Shown here: positions 17,735-27,876 of the stretch, one piece after another
How positions within the stretch are numbered: the first letter of the stretch is position 1
Layout of the letters: each line of letters starts with the position of its first letter
Origin: an uncultured Bacteroidia bacterium
GTDB lineage: Bacteria; Bacteroidota; Bacteroidia; Bacteroidales; UBA932
Assembly (NCBI GenBank): GCA_902801885.1
Contig: CADCJX010000014.1
Span: 1 to 61,305, forward strand
Length of the DNA stretch: 61,305 nucleotides
Direction of reading: 5' to 3'
The notes under the pieces: model-generated
What the model saw: only the letters and a program-made list of their open reading frames with translations
What the model was told of the DNA's origin: nothing
Databases searched by the model: none
Translations under genes and position numbers: made by a program

Positions 17735-20629
17735 CTAAAAGATCATATTCATGGCTGCACTCTGGGCCCTCCGGCTGTGGGCAGCATTCATCTTGCCGAA
17801 ATTCCACTTGACTCCGAACAGGATGTAACGACCCATCACGAGGCGATAGGTGTCTTCCTCATAATTGGCGGTGACAGTGTGGGTTAGGTTCCTGGTCTGG
17901 TTGAGGATGTCGTTGATCTTGATGCTCAATGTGAAGGCTTTGATGTTCTTGGAGATTTCTCCGTTCCACTTCCATTCAGGAGCTCCGTAGCCCGCTGAAT
18001 AGCCTTTGTACCAGGCGTAACTGAAGTCCGTATCGAACTCGAAGTCATGCTTTGTCCTATAGTTGGCACCGAGCCCGAAATCGGAATCCAAGGTGTTCAT
18101 GTTGGCATTGGCATCAAGGGAATAGCGGGCTATGCGTCCTGAAACTGAGGAAAATGCCCTCCCTGTGAAACTCCCGGATGTGTATTTAAGTGAAAGACTC
18201 ACTGAAGGGGAGTAGACTCTGGTGTCGCTCTCAGCGAAACCGCTCTTCCCTCCATAGAACAGGTCCCCTTCTGCATTCCCCCAGAACGAGTCCATAAAAG
18301 TGCTATAATCGAATGAGTCCTTGTCGAGGCCGGGCAGCGTCCCTTTGGCCTGGTAGCTTGTTGAGCGTATTGCACTACCGTTCAGACCAGCCGTGAGGAA
18401 CCATTTCTTCTTCTGATCGAGAGGAGTGGTGTAACTGACGGAACCTGAGATGTTGACAGAGTTTTTGCGCGAGTTGACTGGAATGGAGTAGAGGATACCG
18501 TCAGAATCGTACCAGCGGGCAAAGGTTATCGGGTTGGTGTTGAAGTTGCCGAACAAGTAGGCCATGACGGTTGAGAACTTTTCCCTGTTGTTGTTGGTCC
18601 AACTTAGATTCACGAAGGTGTTGCCGTAGGGTTTCAGGTAGATGTTTCCGAGCGTCGGCCTGGATGGATCCATTATGTTCATTGTTGGTAGCATCCTGGA
18701 GTTCCCAGGCTTCTGGTTGGTACCTGAAGCGGAGATGTTGAAACGGTTCGTCCCAGCAGTGTGCTGGAATCTGAATTCTGGGGTAAGGAACCAGCTCCAT
18801 TCTCCCAATCCGGTTGTATCGGACACATTGAAACTTCTGGAGAAGGTTTCGTTCAACATACCGTTGACCCTTGCACCTAAGGTGAGCCATGTGCCTTCCT
18901 TGAATTTGTATTGGGCGGTCAAACCATATCCTTGGGTTATGGACCGGTTCTTGGATTCAGATGAATAGTAGTCGTTCCGTCCAGCAGCATCAAAGGCATC
19001 ACGTATGCTGTTCCTATTGGAATATGACCAACGGGCTTGGGTGGAGAGCAACCATTTTTCCCCAATAGGCTCTCCGTAATTGAAACCTCCGCTAAGCTGG
19101 TAGGAGTCTCCGTTGGAGATGTACTTGAGGGACCTGTTGTCTTCTCCCGAGATCATTCTCATGAAACTGTTTTCATTGCTTTCCCCATCCGTATCATCAT
19201 AGGAACCATTGTAGTTGACAGAGAACACGCGGTTCTTTTTTCCTCCGATGTCCCTGAAGGTAAAGTCGCCGTAAGCAAACATGGAGCGGTTTGTGGACAA
19301 GGAGCTGTTGTTGCCTTCGGATTGGTTGACAGAAAGCCCTTCCTTCATAGTCTCTGAAGACGATGTACTGTGAGTGTTGTCCTTTGAATAGTTGAACTGC
19401 GGTCTGAAGTGGAACCTGAAATTCCCCTTTTCCTTCTGGAATTCCATGTTGGCGCTGAGCGAGTTGGAGAACTGCCGGCTGGAATTGTCGGCTGTGGAAA
19501 ACAGGTTGCCGTCTTCCTGGAAGGTGGTGCGTGCCGAGGATGAACCGTTCATTGTGTCACCATATTTATAGTTGGCTCCAACCGTGGATTCTACGTTCTT
19601 GATCCTGGAAGTGTTGTAATTGAATCCGGCCTGAGCTGCAGAAGATAGCCCTCCTCCAAGGAGGACGTTTGCATCACTTTCATCACCATAGGCCACGAAA
19701 ACAACGCCGTTCGAGTCATTGATGTTCATCCCGTTGCCGATGAGTGTCAGCTGGTCTTTCTCTGAATAAGCTGACGCAAGGACGTTGCCGCTGTACAGGA
19801 GACCTCGATTGTCACGCAGGGGATCTTCTTCGCTGCCTGCCAGAGTTGTCCCTCCCTTGATCCCTGCATTTCCGAACCAGCCTTTCTCATATTCCTTCTT
19901 TAACCCAACATCCAGAACCTTTTCGCGGTTGCCGTCCTGAAGGCCGGTGGCCCTTGTGCTTTCGGACTCCCTGTCTATGACCCTGACCTTGTCCACGACT
20001 GAAGCGGGGAGGTTGTTGAGGGCGGTGGACTGGTCTCCGAAGAAGAATGTACGTCCCCCGACAGTCAGCTTGTCAATCTCTTCTCCATTGAACTTCACTT
20101 TCCCGTCATCCGTTACTTCCATTCCAGGCATTCGCTTGAGGAGGTCTTTCAGCATTGCATTTGTTCCCACTTGGAAAGACGATGCGTTGAATTCCACTGT
20201 GTCCTGTTTGACCACTATAGGATTACCTACGTCGGTGACAACTGCAGCCTTCAGGTACTTGTCGTCTGTCTGAAGCTTGATCGTTCCGAGCTCCACTATC
20301 CTTTCCCTGAAATATTGCTCCTTGATAAACGGCTTGTAGCCAAGCATTTCTATGTGGAAATAGTAATTGCCGTAGGGAACTTCTTCAAGCTTGACCTTGC
20401 CTTCTGCGTCAGAGAGGGTGAAGTTGCTGATGGCTGTGTCCTTCGCCGGTATGACGTAAGCTGATACGAAAGATATGGGTTCGCCGCTGAGGGAATCCAC
20501 AACTGTTGCGCGGATCTCCGAAAGCCTTCCTGTGAGGACATTGTCATTCAGTATGAACACCTGGGCACGGGAGGAAACACCGGCCAGGAGGCAAAGAAGG
20601 ATGGAGACAAGGACTTTTCTCATTTTCAA
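17735..20629 (-). CDS. Outer-membrane beta-barrel with carboxypeptidase-regulatory-like and TonB-plug domains
   Basis: Large outer-membrane protein, 964 aa. Signal peptide at the N-terminus, then a carboxypeptidase-D-regulatory-like Ig domain (about residues 35-115, ATVVDSLSGEPISFVSAYV and LGYKPF), then a plug-like segment (about 125-230, with LKDLLKRMPGMEVTDDGKVKFNGEEI and NLPASVVDKVRV), and a long barrel rich in alternating aromatic strands. The plug is of the shortened type seen in the Bacteroidota outer-membrane beta-barrel group, distinct from SusC, and no SusD partner is adjacent. Ligand unknown. Followed on the same strand by a secreted hypothetical protein and an AlkD-like gene. Confidence 0.88.
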   Translation of the reverse strand: MKMRKVLVSILLCLLAGVSSRAQVFILNDNVLTGRLSEIRATVVDSLSGEPISFVSAYVIPAKDTAISNFTLSDAEGKVKLEEVPYGNYYFHIEMLGYKPFIKEQYFRERIVELGTIKLQTDDKYLKAAVVTDVGNPIVVKQDTVEFNASSFQVGTNAMLKDLLKRMPGMEVTDDGKVKFNGEEIDKLTVGGRTFFFGDQSTALNNLPASVVDKVRVIDRESESTRATGLQDGNREKVLDVGLKKEYEKGWFGNAGIKGGTTLAGSEEDPLRDNRGLLYSGNVLASAYSEKDQLTLIGNGMNINDSNGVVFVAYGDESDANVLLGGGLSSAAQAGFNYNTSRIKNVESTVGANYKYGDTMNGSSSARTTFQEDGNLFSTADNSSRQFSNSLSANMEFQKEKGNFRFHFRPQFNYSKDNTHSTSSSETMKEGLSVNQSEGNNSSLSTNRSMFAYGDFTFRDIGGKKNRVFSVNYNGSYDDTDGESNENSFMRMISGEDNRSLKYISNGDSYQLSGGFNYGEPIGEKWLLSTQARWSYSNRNSIRDAFDAAGRNDYYSSESKNRSITQGYGLTAQYKFKEGTWLTLGARVNGMLNETFSRSFNVSDTTGLGEWSWFLTPEFRFQHTAGTNRFNISASGTNQKPGNSRMLPTMNIMDPSRPTLGNIYLKPYGNTFVNLSWTNNNREKFSTVMAYLFGNFNTNPITFARWYDSDGILYSIPVNSRKNSVNISGSVSYTTPLDQKKKWFLTAGLNGSAIRSTSYQAKGTLPGLDKDSFDYSTFMDSFWGNAEGDLFYGGKSGFAESDTRVYSPSVSLSLKYTSGSFTGRAFSSVSGRIARYSLDANANMNTLDSDFGLGANYRTKHDFEFDTDFSYAWYKGYSAGYGAPEWKWNGEISKNIKAFTLSIKINDILNQTRNLTHTVTANYEEDTYRLVMGRYILFGVKWNFGKMNAAHSRRAQSAAMNMIF

Positions 20630-20719
20630 ATCATTTGTTTGCTTCTACTATGACGCAATAAGCCTGGCAGAGTTACAAAAAATATGCTGCAACTATTAAA
20701 AATAGTTGGAAAATTGAAT

Positions 20720-20727
20720 TATATTTG
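20720..20727 (+). promoter_or_regulatory. Bacteroidota -7 box of the sugar porter
   Basis: TATATTTG, 20 bases before the ATG at 20748. Confidence 0.65.
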
Positions 20728-20747
20728 CGGAAATCACTTTGTAGGTT

Positions 20748-22151
20748 ATGTACAGACAAAAGGCTAATCCCCTCTATCTCTTTTCGATAGTCCTTGTTGC
20801 AGTGATCGGCGGACTGCTCTTTGGTTATGATACGGCAGTCATTTCAGGGGCTGAAAAGGGACTTCAGGCTTTCTTCAAGGGAGCTTCTGATTTCAACTAT
20901 ACAGACGGCCTCCATGGCTTCACCAGTTCCAGCGCCCTGATAGGCTGTATTATAGGTGCTTTCATTTCTGGAATCCTGGCATCCTCCCTGGGCCGCAAGA
21001 AGACATTGTTCGTGGCTGGAATCCTTTTCCTGCTTTCAGCTCTGGGATCATATTTCCCTGAATTCATATTCTTCCAGAAAGGAGTTCCGACGAAGGGCCT
21101 CCTCATTGCTTTCAATGGCTACCGTATCCTCGGAGGAATAGGTGTAGGCCTGGCTTCCGCGCTATGCCCGATGTACATAGCAGAAGTTGCTCCGGCATCG
21201 AAGAGAGGAAAGCTTGTGTCATGGAACCAGTTCGCCATCATCTTCGGACAGCTGGTGGTGTATTTCGTGAATTATCTGATCATCCGTTCCCATGCTTCTG
21301 ATCCAGCAGTCGTGGAGTGGACCAATTCAATAGGATGGAGGGTTATGTTCCTTTCCGAGGCCGTGCCTGCAGGATTATTCGCCTTGCTGATCCTCTTCGT
21401 TCCGGAGACTCCGAGGTTCCTGGCTCTAAACGGTCGTGATGACGAGGCCATGACGGTGCTTTCCAACATCAACGGAGAGGCAAAGGCCCGTGAGATCCTG
21501 TCGGAGATCAAGGAGACTGCAGTTGAAAAGAAGGAAAAGCTCATGGCCTACGGCTTCATGGTTGTCTTCATCGGGTGCATGCTGAGCGTGTTCCAGCAGA
21601 TAATCGGTATCAATGCCGTGCTTTATTTCGCTCCCAGGATCTTCGAGTCCATGGGCGTCTCGAACAACATGCTGTTCACAGTGATCATGGGCGTGATCAA
21701 TATCAGTTTTACCCTGGTCGCCGTCTTTACTGTCGAGAAGCTCGGAAGGAAGCCTCTGCTCATCTCCGGTTCCCTGGGAATGGCACTCGGTGCCCTTGGA
21801 GTGGCTTTGAGCAACGTCGTGAGTCTTCCGGCATTGGTTCCTGTGATCAGCATCATGGTCTACAGCGCCTGCTTCATGTTCAGCTGGGGCCCTATCTGCT
21901 GGGTCTACATATCTGAACTGTTCCCCAATACTATCCGTTCCGAGGCGACTGCCATCGCTGTGGCTTTCCAGTGGATATTCAATTTCCTTGTGTCAAGTAC
22001 CTTCGTGCCGATGTACAACTGGAGCCATTTCTTCGCTTACGCCCTCTACGGAGTTATCTGTCTCATTGCGGCTGTGTTTGTCTGGAAGCTTGTTCCTGAG
22101 ACCAAGGGAAAGACCCTTGAGGACATGACTGCGCTTTGGAGGAAGAAGTAA
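20748..22151 (+). CDS. MFS sugar porter (XylE/GLUT-like)
   Basis: Inner-membrane sugar:proton symporter of the major facilitator superfamily. 467 aa with about twelve hydrophobic segments. Sugar-porter signatures: GGLLFGYDTAVISGAEKGL in helix 1, RGKLVSWNQFAIIFGQ in helix 4-5, PETPRFL in the central loop, QQIIGINAVLYFAPRIFE in helix 7 and PETKGKTLEDM at the C-terminus. The QQxxGxN motif of helix 7 contacts sugar in this family; D-xylose or hexose is likely, but specificity is not readable. A SEC-C protein begins one base after its stop. Confidence 0.93.
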   Translation: MYRQKANPLYLFSIVLVAVIGGLLFGYDTAVISGAEKGLQAFFKGASDFNYTDGLHGFTSSSALIGCIIGAFISGILASSLGRKKTLFVAGILFLLSALGSYFPEFIFFQKGVPTKGLLIAFNGYRILGGIGVGLASALCPMYIAEVAPASKRGKLVSWNQFAIIFGQLVVYFVNYLIIRSHASDPAVVEWTNSIGWRVMFLSEAVPAGLFALLILFVPETPRFLALNGRDDEAMTVLSNINGEAKAREILSEIKETAVEKKEKLMAYGFMVVFIGCMLSVFQQIIGINAVLYFAPRIFESMGVSNNMLFTVIMGVINISFTLVAVFTVEKLGRKPLLISGSLGMALGALGVALSNVVSLPALVPVISIMVYSACFMFSWGPICWVYISELFPNTIRSEATAIAVAFQWIFNFLVSSTFVPMYNWSHFFAYALYGVICLIAAVFVWKLVPETKGKTLEDMTALWRKK

Positions 22152-22152
22152 G

Positions 22153-23313
22153 GTGCCAGGTAAAGACATCATATTCAAGGCTCTGGAGAGCTTTCCCAGG
22201 ATTGAACTCGAGGACATCCGCCACTATTTCGGGGCGGAACTTCCTTCGCGCGTACGCAAGAGCGAACTTGTCGAAAGGCTTGGCGCCTACATAGTCGAGA
22301 GACCGGAAGTATGGCTTAGAAAGATGCTTGAGAGGGACCTGAGGCTTCTCAAGAAGCTTGTGGAAGCCGGTCCCGAAGTCCCCGTCTACCTTGAATACCC
22401 TGATTTCCCCTCGGTGCTTGAAACCGTGAAACTCCTCGGATCCGACACTTCCGATGAGAATTTCAGGTGTGTCTGGATTCCGAAAGAGATGTACGACATA
22501 GTGGCCGGACATATCGACGGAGTCCTTCAGGCTGCGGAGGAAGACGGAACTTTTGAAATGGAAAGGGCGGCATTGGGTTACCTCAATCTATATGGGGTGA
22601 TGACCATCGACGAGTTTTATGACAAAATGGTGGACTACTGTGAGTGGAGCGGCCGTTGGAGCGTCGAGGAGTTCGCTACGAAGCTCTCAGGAAGCCCGGT
22701 CATGAAGCTCTGCAGATTCGACATCGGTGGCGAGCCGTACGTGTGCGCTCCATGCATATTCGAGCCGGAGGAGATAGTCTCCGGCAGGAAGGAATATCCT
22801 GGAGTTGAGGAATTCAAGGCTTTCTCTCCGGAAGATGCCATCAAGGCTGGTTCTGGGTCTCCGTATTTCGTTTTCGGCCTGGATTCTCCCGCAGGAATGA
22901 GCCTTGTGGAGATGCTGGATAACCTTGGTTACAATGGGGAAGACCTTGTACATGAGGAACATGACATCTGGATGAACGCCCAGATGACCGGAGGTGACGA
23001 TTCCACGGAGGCAATCTTCTCAGCTGTCTCCAGGATGCAGGACAAGATCGATTCATTCGAGGACTACAATGCCTGCATGGAAGTCGTGTCTGCCTATGCA
23101 AACTCGCTTCCCAAATGGCTCCTTCGAGGGCATTCGGCAGATGAGGTGAACTGCCTCAAAGTCATACTCCAGTCGGAAGATGACCCGGTCACTGCAATGA
23201 TCCGCAGGAATCCGCTTCTTGGTCTCTATGTCCGTCCGGTACCAGCCGACGACCTCTGCCCTTGTGGCAGCGGCCTTTCGTACCGTTTCTGTCACGGACG
23301 CCGTCTGAACTGA
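22153..23313 (+). CDS. SEC-C motif protein, GTG start
   Basis: 386 aa; start is the GTG at 22153, one base after the sugar-porter stop, so it is translationally coupled. The last residues form a SEC-C zinc-binding motif (CPCGSGLSYRFCHG, about residues 370-383) as found at the end of SecA and in many stand-alone proteins. The rest is alpha-helical and acidic without a recognised catalytic motif; the N-terminal 60 residues have a SAP- or Rho-N-like look (ELPSRVRKSELVERL). Cellular role unknown; it may be a regulatory or nucleic-acid-linked adaptor. Confidence 0.8.
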   Translation: MPGKDIIFKALESFPRIELEDIRHYFGAELPSRVRKSELVERLGAYIVERPEVWLRKMLERDLRLLKKLVEAGPEVPVYLEYPDFPSVLETVKLLGSDTSDENFRCVWIPKEMYDIVAGHIDGVLQAAEEDGTFEMERAALGYLNLYGVMTIDEFYDKMVDYCEWSGRWSVEEFATKLSGSPVMKLCRFDIGGEPYVCAPCIFEPEEIVSGRKEYPGVEEFKAFSPEDAIKAGSGSPYFVFGLDSPAGMSLVEMLDNLGYNGEDLVHEEHDIWMNAQMTGGDDSTEAIFSAVSRMQDKIDSFEDYNACMEVVSAYANSLPKWLLRGHSADEVNCLKVILQSEDDPVTAMIRRNPLLGLYVRPVPADDLCPCGSGLSYRFCHGRRLN

Positions 23314-23317
23314 TTAT

Positions 23318-24004
23318 CTATCCGTTATTCCCTTCCAGAAGTTCCGGTCTCAGGGCCTTGGTCCTTTCAAGGGCCTGTTCGTCCTGCCAGGCACGGATCA
23401 GTTTCGGGTTTCCGCTCAGGAGGACATCCGGGACTTTCCATCCCTTGTAGTCTGCCGGCCGGGTGTAGACGGGAGGGGAGAGGAGACCGTCCTGAAAGCT
23501 GTCGCTCAGGGCTGAAGTCTCGTCAGTGAGCGCTCCTGGTATCAGCCGGATTATTGAATCGGCGAGGAGTGCAGCCGGAATTTCGCCTCCACTGACTACA
23601 TAGTCACCCACCGAGATTTCCCTGGTGACAAGATGCTCCCTTATGCGGTGGTCGATTCCCTTGTAGTGTCCGCAGAGGATGATAAGGTTCTCCTTGAGGG
23701 ACAACTCGTTGGATATTCCCTGGTTGAGCCTTTCCCCGTCGGGGGACATGTAGATGACCTCGTCGTAGTCCCGCTCTGCCTTCAGCTCCTCGATCATCCT
23801 GTCCACAGGTTCGACCATCATGACCATGCCTGCATCTCCTCCATAGGAATAGTCATCGACGTTGGCACGTGGACCAAGACCATATTTACGAAGGTTATGG
23901 ACATGAATTTCAACTATTCCTTTTTTTATTGCCCTACCCACTATGGAGTGGCTCAGCGGGCTCTCCAGAAGCTCCGGGACGACTGTGAGGATGTCGATGC
24001 GCAT
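23318..24004 (-). CDS. trmD: tRNA (guanine-37-N1) methyltransferase
   Basis: SPOUT-class enzyme methylating G37 next to the anticodon in tRNAs, preventing frameshifting. 228 aa. The knotted SAM site is visible as [10 protein letters not shown] (about residues 111-120) and GDYVVSGGE (133-141); the N-terminal [13 protein letters not shown] and YGGDAGMVM are typical. Convergent with the SEC-C gene, four bases apart. Its promoter is the -7 box at 24025-24032, back to back with that of the DUF349 gene. Confidence 0.97.
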   Translation of the reverse strand: MRIDILTVVPELLESPLSHSIVGRAIKKGIVEIHVHNLRKYGLGPRANVDDYSYGGDAGMVMMVEPVDRMIEELKAERDYDEVIYMSPDGERLNQGISNELSLKENLIILCGHYKGIDHRIREHLVTREISVGDYVVSGGEIPAALLADSIIRLIPGALTDETSALSDSFQDGLLSPPVYTRPADYKGWKVPDVLLSGNPKLIRAWQDEQALERTKALRPELLEGNNG

Positions 24005-24024
24005 TGGTAGAAATTTAGCTTTTG

Positions 24025-24032
24025 CAAAAATA
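24025..24032 (-). promoter_or_regulatory. Bacteroidota -7 box of trmD
   Basis: TATTTTTG on the minus strand, 20 bases before the trmD start. Confidence 0.55.
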
Positions 24033-24056
24033 ACTTTTTTAATTGTTTTTTTTAGG

Positions 24057-24064
24057 TATATTTG
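24057..24064 (+). promoter_or_regulatory. Bacteroidota -7 box of the DUF349-yidC-YggS unit
   Basis: TATATTTG, 50 bases before the ATG at 24115. It argues against the longer in-frame start at 24043. Confidence 0.65.
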
Positions 24065-24114
24065 TAAAATGCAAAGTAGGTTTGCATGATGTTAAACCCT
24101 CAAAAGGATTTATT

Positions 24115-25977
24115 ATGAGTGAAGAGAATGTACCTGAGGTCAATGTCACCCCAGATGTAGAGGAAACTCCGAAGATTGAGACTCCTATCGTTGCCGAAGA
24201 GGCTGTTGAAGCAGTTGAGGAAACTGTCGAGGCAGTTGCTGAACCCGTCGTAGATCTTGGCAGCCTGTCGCTGGCCGAGTTGTCTGACATGTTCGACCGG
24301 CTCTCCCAGGACGAGAACAGGATGAAGAGATATAAGGAAGCTGAAGCCATCAAGTCGGCTTTCTACAAACGGCTTTCCAAGGAGAAGGCCGAAGCCGGGC
24401 TCGGTACCAAGGTGGACGAGCCGTCATCCAGGGAGGATGTGATCGAGGAAGTTGCCCAGGTGCAGCCTGCCGAGGTCAAGGACAATCCTTTCGAGGCTAT
24501 GGAAGCGGCTTTCAAGGGTGTATATGCCAATTATAAGAGGGAACGTGCCGAATACAACAGGCAGCAGGATGCGCAGAGGGAGGAGAACTTCGTCCAGAAG
24601 CAGGCTGTCATCGAGGACCTCAAGACCCTTGTCGAGAAGCAGGAGGACATCAGTTCCACATTCCCTGCTTTCCGCGAGCTCCAGAACCGCTGGAGGGAGA
24701 TCGGTCCTGTTCCGGCCACCAAGTTCCGCGACCTGAATGACACCTATCAGTTCTATGTCGAGAAGTTCTACGACATGGTCAAGATCAACCGCGACCTTCG
24801 CGACCTGGACTTCAAGAAGAATCTCGAGGCAAAGGAGGAGTTCTGCCAGGCTGCAGAGAAACTTGCTGAGAACGAGAATGTCGTCGAGGCTTTCCGCGAG
24901 CTTCAGAAGCTCCATGAGCAGTGGAAGGAATTCGGCCCCGTGGCCAAGGAATTCCGCGATTCCATCTGGGATCGCTTCAAGGCGGCTACCGCGGTGATCA
25001 ATAAGAAGTACCAGGCTTATTTCGAGGGCCAGAAGGAGAAGCAGCAGGAGAATCTCGAGGAGAAAACCAAGCTCTGTGAGCAGGTCGAGGCTATAGCCGA
25101 GAAGGAAGTCAAGTCTTCCAACGAGTGGAACCAGCTCTCCAGTGAGATCGAGGAGATCCAGAAGAAGTGGAGGACCATCGGATTCGCTACCAAGAAGGAG
25201 AACCAGAAGATTTACGACCGTTTCCGTGCTGCCTGCGACAAGTTCTTTGCACGCAAGAGGGAGTATTATTCCCAGTTCAAGGATTCCATGAACGAGAACA
25301 TGGATAAGAAGATTGCCTTGATCGAGAAGGCTGAGGCTCTAAAGGACAGCAAGGAGTGGAAGAAGACCACCGAGGCCCTTATCGAGCTCCAGAAGCAGTG
25401 GAAGGAGATCGGTGCCGTGCCTCGCAAGAAGTCAGAACAGCTCTGGAAGAGGTTCCGTGCCGCCTGTGACGCTTTCTTTACCGAGCGCGACAAGAACTCC
25501 AAGCCTGAGAATGATTACTATGGTAACCTCAAGGCCAAGAGGGCTCTTATTGATGAGATCAATGCTTACGAGTCCAAGGGCGCAGAGGCCGACCAGGAGG
25601 CTGCAAGGGAGTTCGCTGAGAAATGGCGTGCCATAGGTTTTGTCCCTTACAAGGAGAAAGAGAATGTGCAGAAAGCCTACTCTGAGGCGTTCCAGGCCAA
25701 GTTCCCTGACTTCTCGACCAGGAGGCCGAGGACAGAGGGCAGGGGCGTTGGTTCATCCAGGAAGCCTCTCAGTGAGAAGGATCGCCTTGTGCAGGAATAT
25801 AACAAGCTCCAGCAGGACATCGTTACTTATGAAAACAACATAGGATTCTTCTCCGCGTCAAAGAATTCCGAACCGCTCATCAAGCAGATGCAGGAGCGCA
25901 TCGAAGCGGCAAAGGTGGAACTCAAGGAACTTGAGGCCCAGATTCTGAAGGCCCAGGAAAGCGAAGAAGAAAAGTAA
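24115..25977 (+). CDS. DUF349 repeat protein, 620 aa
   Basis: Cytoplasmic, highly charged, mostly coiled helical protein. After an acidic Glu/Val-rich N-terminus (about residues 1-60) there are about five DUF349 units recognisable by a Trp...IG/FG pattern: WREIGPVPATKFRDL, WKEFGPVAKEFRDS, WRTIGFATKKENQKI, WKEIGAVPRKKSEQL and WRAIGFVPYKEKENV, roughly 75 residues apart. DUF349 is of unsettled function; a ribosome- or RNA-linked role has been suggested for homologues. First gene of a unit with yidC (3 bases downstream) and the PLP homeostasis gene. Confidence 0.88.
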   Translation: MSEENVPEVNVTPDVEETPKIETPIVAEEAVEAVEETVEAVAEPVVDLGSLSLAELSDMFDRLSQDENRMKRYKEAEAIKSAFYKRLSKEKAEAGLGTKVDEPSSREDVIEEVAQVQPAEVKDNPFEAMEAAFKGVYANYKRERAEYNRQQDAQREENFVQKQAVIEDLKTLVEKQEDISSTFPAFRELQNRWREIGPVPATKFRDLNDTYQFYVEKFYDMVKINRDLRDLDFKKNLEAKEEFCQAAEKLAENENVVEAFRELQKLHEQWKEFGPVAKEFRDSIWDRFKAATAVINKKYQAYFEGQKEKQQENLEEKTKLCEQVEAIAEKEVKSSNEWNQLSSEIEEIQKKWRTIGFATKKENQKIYDRFRAACDKFFARKREYYSQFKDSMNENMDKKIALIEKAEALKDSKEWKKTTEALIELQKQWKEIGAVPRKKSEQLWKRFRAACDAFFTERDKNSKPENDYYGNLKAKRALIDEINAYESKGAEADQEAAREFAEKWRAIGFVPYKEKENVQKAYSEAFQAKFPDFSTRRPRTEGRGVGSSRKPLSEKDRLVQEYNKLQQDIVTYENNIGFFSASKNSEPLIKQMQERIEAAKVELKELEAQILKAQESEEEK

Positions 25978-25980
25978 GGA

Positions 25981-27876
25981 ATGGATAAGAATACGTTAAT
26001 CGGTATTGTCCTGATGGGATTGCTCCTGTTTGGCTTTACCTTCTATCAGAACAAGCAATATCAGAAACAGGCCGCCTATCAGGCACAATTGGACTCAATA
26101 GCAGCAGTCGAGCAGTTCAGGGCTGACTCGATTGCGGCTGTGGAGGCTGCTGCCCTCAGGCAGGCCACCAGCCAGGACAGTACGTTGTTAGCTGATGGTT
26201 CTGTCAGTGTACTGTCCCAGCAGGCCGTCTACAAGGATTCCCTTCTTGAGGCTGCCCATAATGGTGAGGCCCAGATCATTACTCTCTCCAATGACAAGTT
26301 CGAGGTTGCTTTCACCACAAAGGGTGCCCAGCCATGGTCTGCAAGGCTGAAGGATTACAAGACTTACGGAGGAGAGGATCTCTATCTCTTCAAGCCGGAG
26401 AGTAGCCTCCTGTCATTGCAGGTCTATGCGGGTGAGATGGTCAATACTTCGGAATTCAATTTCAATGTAGCCGAGAAGACCGATACTTCTGTCGTGATGC
26501 GCCTTCCTTTTGCAGGAGGCGGCTACATCGAGCAGAAATATTCAATCCGCGAAGGTGAGTACATCGTTGACAACGCCCTTTCGTTCGTCGGCATGGAGAA
26601 TATCATCCCCAAGAATGTCTTCAACCTTGACATTGACTATTCGATGACCATTCCCAGGATGGAGAAAGGCTACAAGAATGAGAGTCAGTATTCCAAGCTG
26701 AACTATTATTTCTCCGGTGAGAAAAAGCCTTCCGATCTGGGACGCTCCCGCAGTTCAAGCAAGAGGGTAGACAACAAGATCGCCTGGTTCGCCTTCCAGC
26801 AGCAGTTCTTCTCTGCGATCTTCAGGGCGCCCAATGAATATACTTCAGCTGATTTCGACATCAAGTTCTTCCCTGAGGACGATGAGTCGCACAACCTCAT
26901 GACCTGCCAGGCCAAGGTGAGGACCGATTTCCAGCCGGGCCAGCATGAGACTGTGGTTCCTTTCCAGTTCTATTTCGGACCGAACCACTACAAGACCCTG
27001 AAGTCCTACGACCAGAAGTTCGAAAGGATGATCCCGTTGGGCGGTAGCGTCGTGGGAATATTCACGAAGTATGTCATCATCCCGACTTTCGATCTCCTGA
27101 GGAAATCCATCTCCAATTTTGGAATCATCATCTTGATCATGACGATCCTGATCAAGCTCGTTGTCCTGCCTTTTGCCTACAAGTCCTATTCTTCGTCGGC
27201 AAAGATGCAGGCCATCAAGCCGGAGATCGACAAGTTGAACGCGAAATATCCCAAGCAGGAGGATGCGATGAAGAAGCAGCAGGCCCAGATGGACCTCTAC
27301 AAGAGGGCCGGCATCAGCCCTATGGGCGGCTGTCTGCCGATGCTTCTCCAGTTCCCGATCCTGTGGGCGATGTTCCGTTTCTTCCCGGCTTCCATCGAGC
27401 TTAGGCAGCAGCCTTTCCTCTGGGCCGATGACCTGAGCGCCTACGATTCGTTCATCAATTTCGGTACTAGGATCCCTCTGCTCGGCGACCACATCTCGCT
27501 GTTTGCCTTGCTGATGGCGATCTCGATGTTCTTCTATTCCAAACTCACGACTGCTTCCCAGCCGGGATCCGACGATCCTCAGATGGCTTCGATGCGTTTC
27601 ATGAGTGTCTGGATGATGCCGATCATGATGTACTTCATCTGTAACAGCCTCTCTTCCGGTCTTAGCTACTACTACCTTCTTTCCAACCTTATCACTATGC
27701 TGGAGACTTGGGTCATCAAGAAGTGGTTCGTCCATCCTGAGGAGATCCAGGCAAGGTTGAAGGCTACCGAGGGGAAGAAAGCTCCTAAGAGCAAGTGGCA
27801 GCAGCGCCTGGAGGAAGCCCAGAGAATGCAGGCACAGATGCAGAAGGAACAGGCCAAGAAGAATGGTAAGAGATAA
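25981..27876 (+). CDS. yidC: Membrane protein insertase YidC
   Basis: Inserts and folds inner-membrane proteins alone or with SecYEG. 631 aa: N-terminal transmembrane anchor (about residues 4-20), large periplasmic beta-sandwich domain (about 60-350), then the conserved YidC/Oxa1 core with hydrophobic segments from about 365 and the stretch GISPMGGCLPMLLQFPILWAM carrying the family's groove region, and a basic Lys-rich C-terminal tail. Typical length for Bacteroidota. Its 3' end overlaps the next gene by 14 bases. Confidence 0.97.
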   Translation: MDKNTLIGIVLMGLLLFGFTFYQNKQYQKQAAYQAQLDSIAAVEQFRADSIAAVEAAALRQATSQDSTLLADGSVSVLSQQAVYKDSLLEAAHNGEAQIITLSNDKFEVAFTTKGAQPWSARLKDYKTYGGEDLYLFKPESSLLSLQVYAGEMVNTSEFNFNVAEKTDTSVVMRLPFAGGGYIEQKYSIREGEYIVDNALSFVGMENIIPKNVFNLDIDYSMTIPRMEKGYKNESQYSKLNYYFSGEKKPSDLGRSRSSSKRVDNKIAWFAFQQQFFSAIFRAPNEYTSADFDIKFFPEDDESHNLMTCQAKVRTDFQPGQHETVVPFQFYFGPNHYKTLKSYDQKFERMIPLGGSVVGIFTKYVIIPTFDLLRKSISNFGIIILIMTILIKLVVLPFAYKSYSSSAKMQAIKPEIDKLNAKYPKQEDAMKKQQAQMDLYKRAGISPMGGCLPMLLQFPILWAMFRFFPASIELRQQPFLWADDLSAYDSFINFGTRIPLLGDHISLFALLMAISMFFYSKLTTASQPGSDDPQMASMRFMSVWMMPIMMYFICNSLSSGLSYYYLLSNLITMLETWVIKKWFVHPEEIQARLKATEGKKAPKSKWQQRLEEAQRMQAQMQKEQAKKNGKR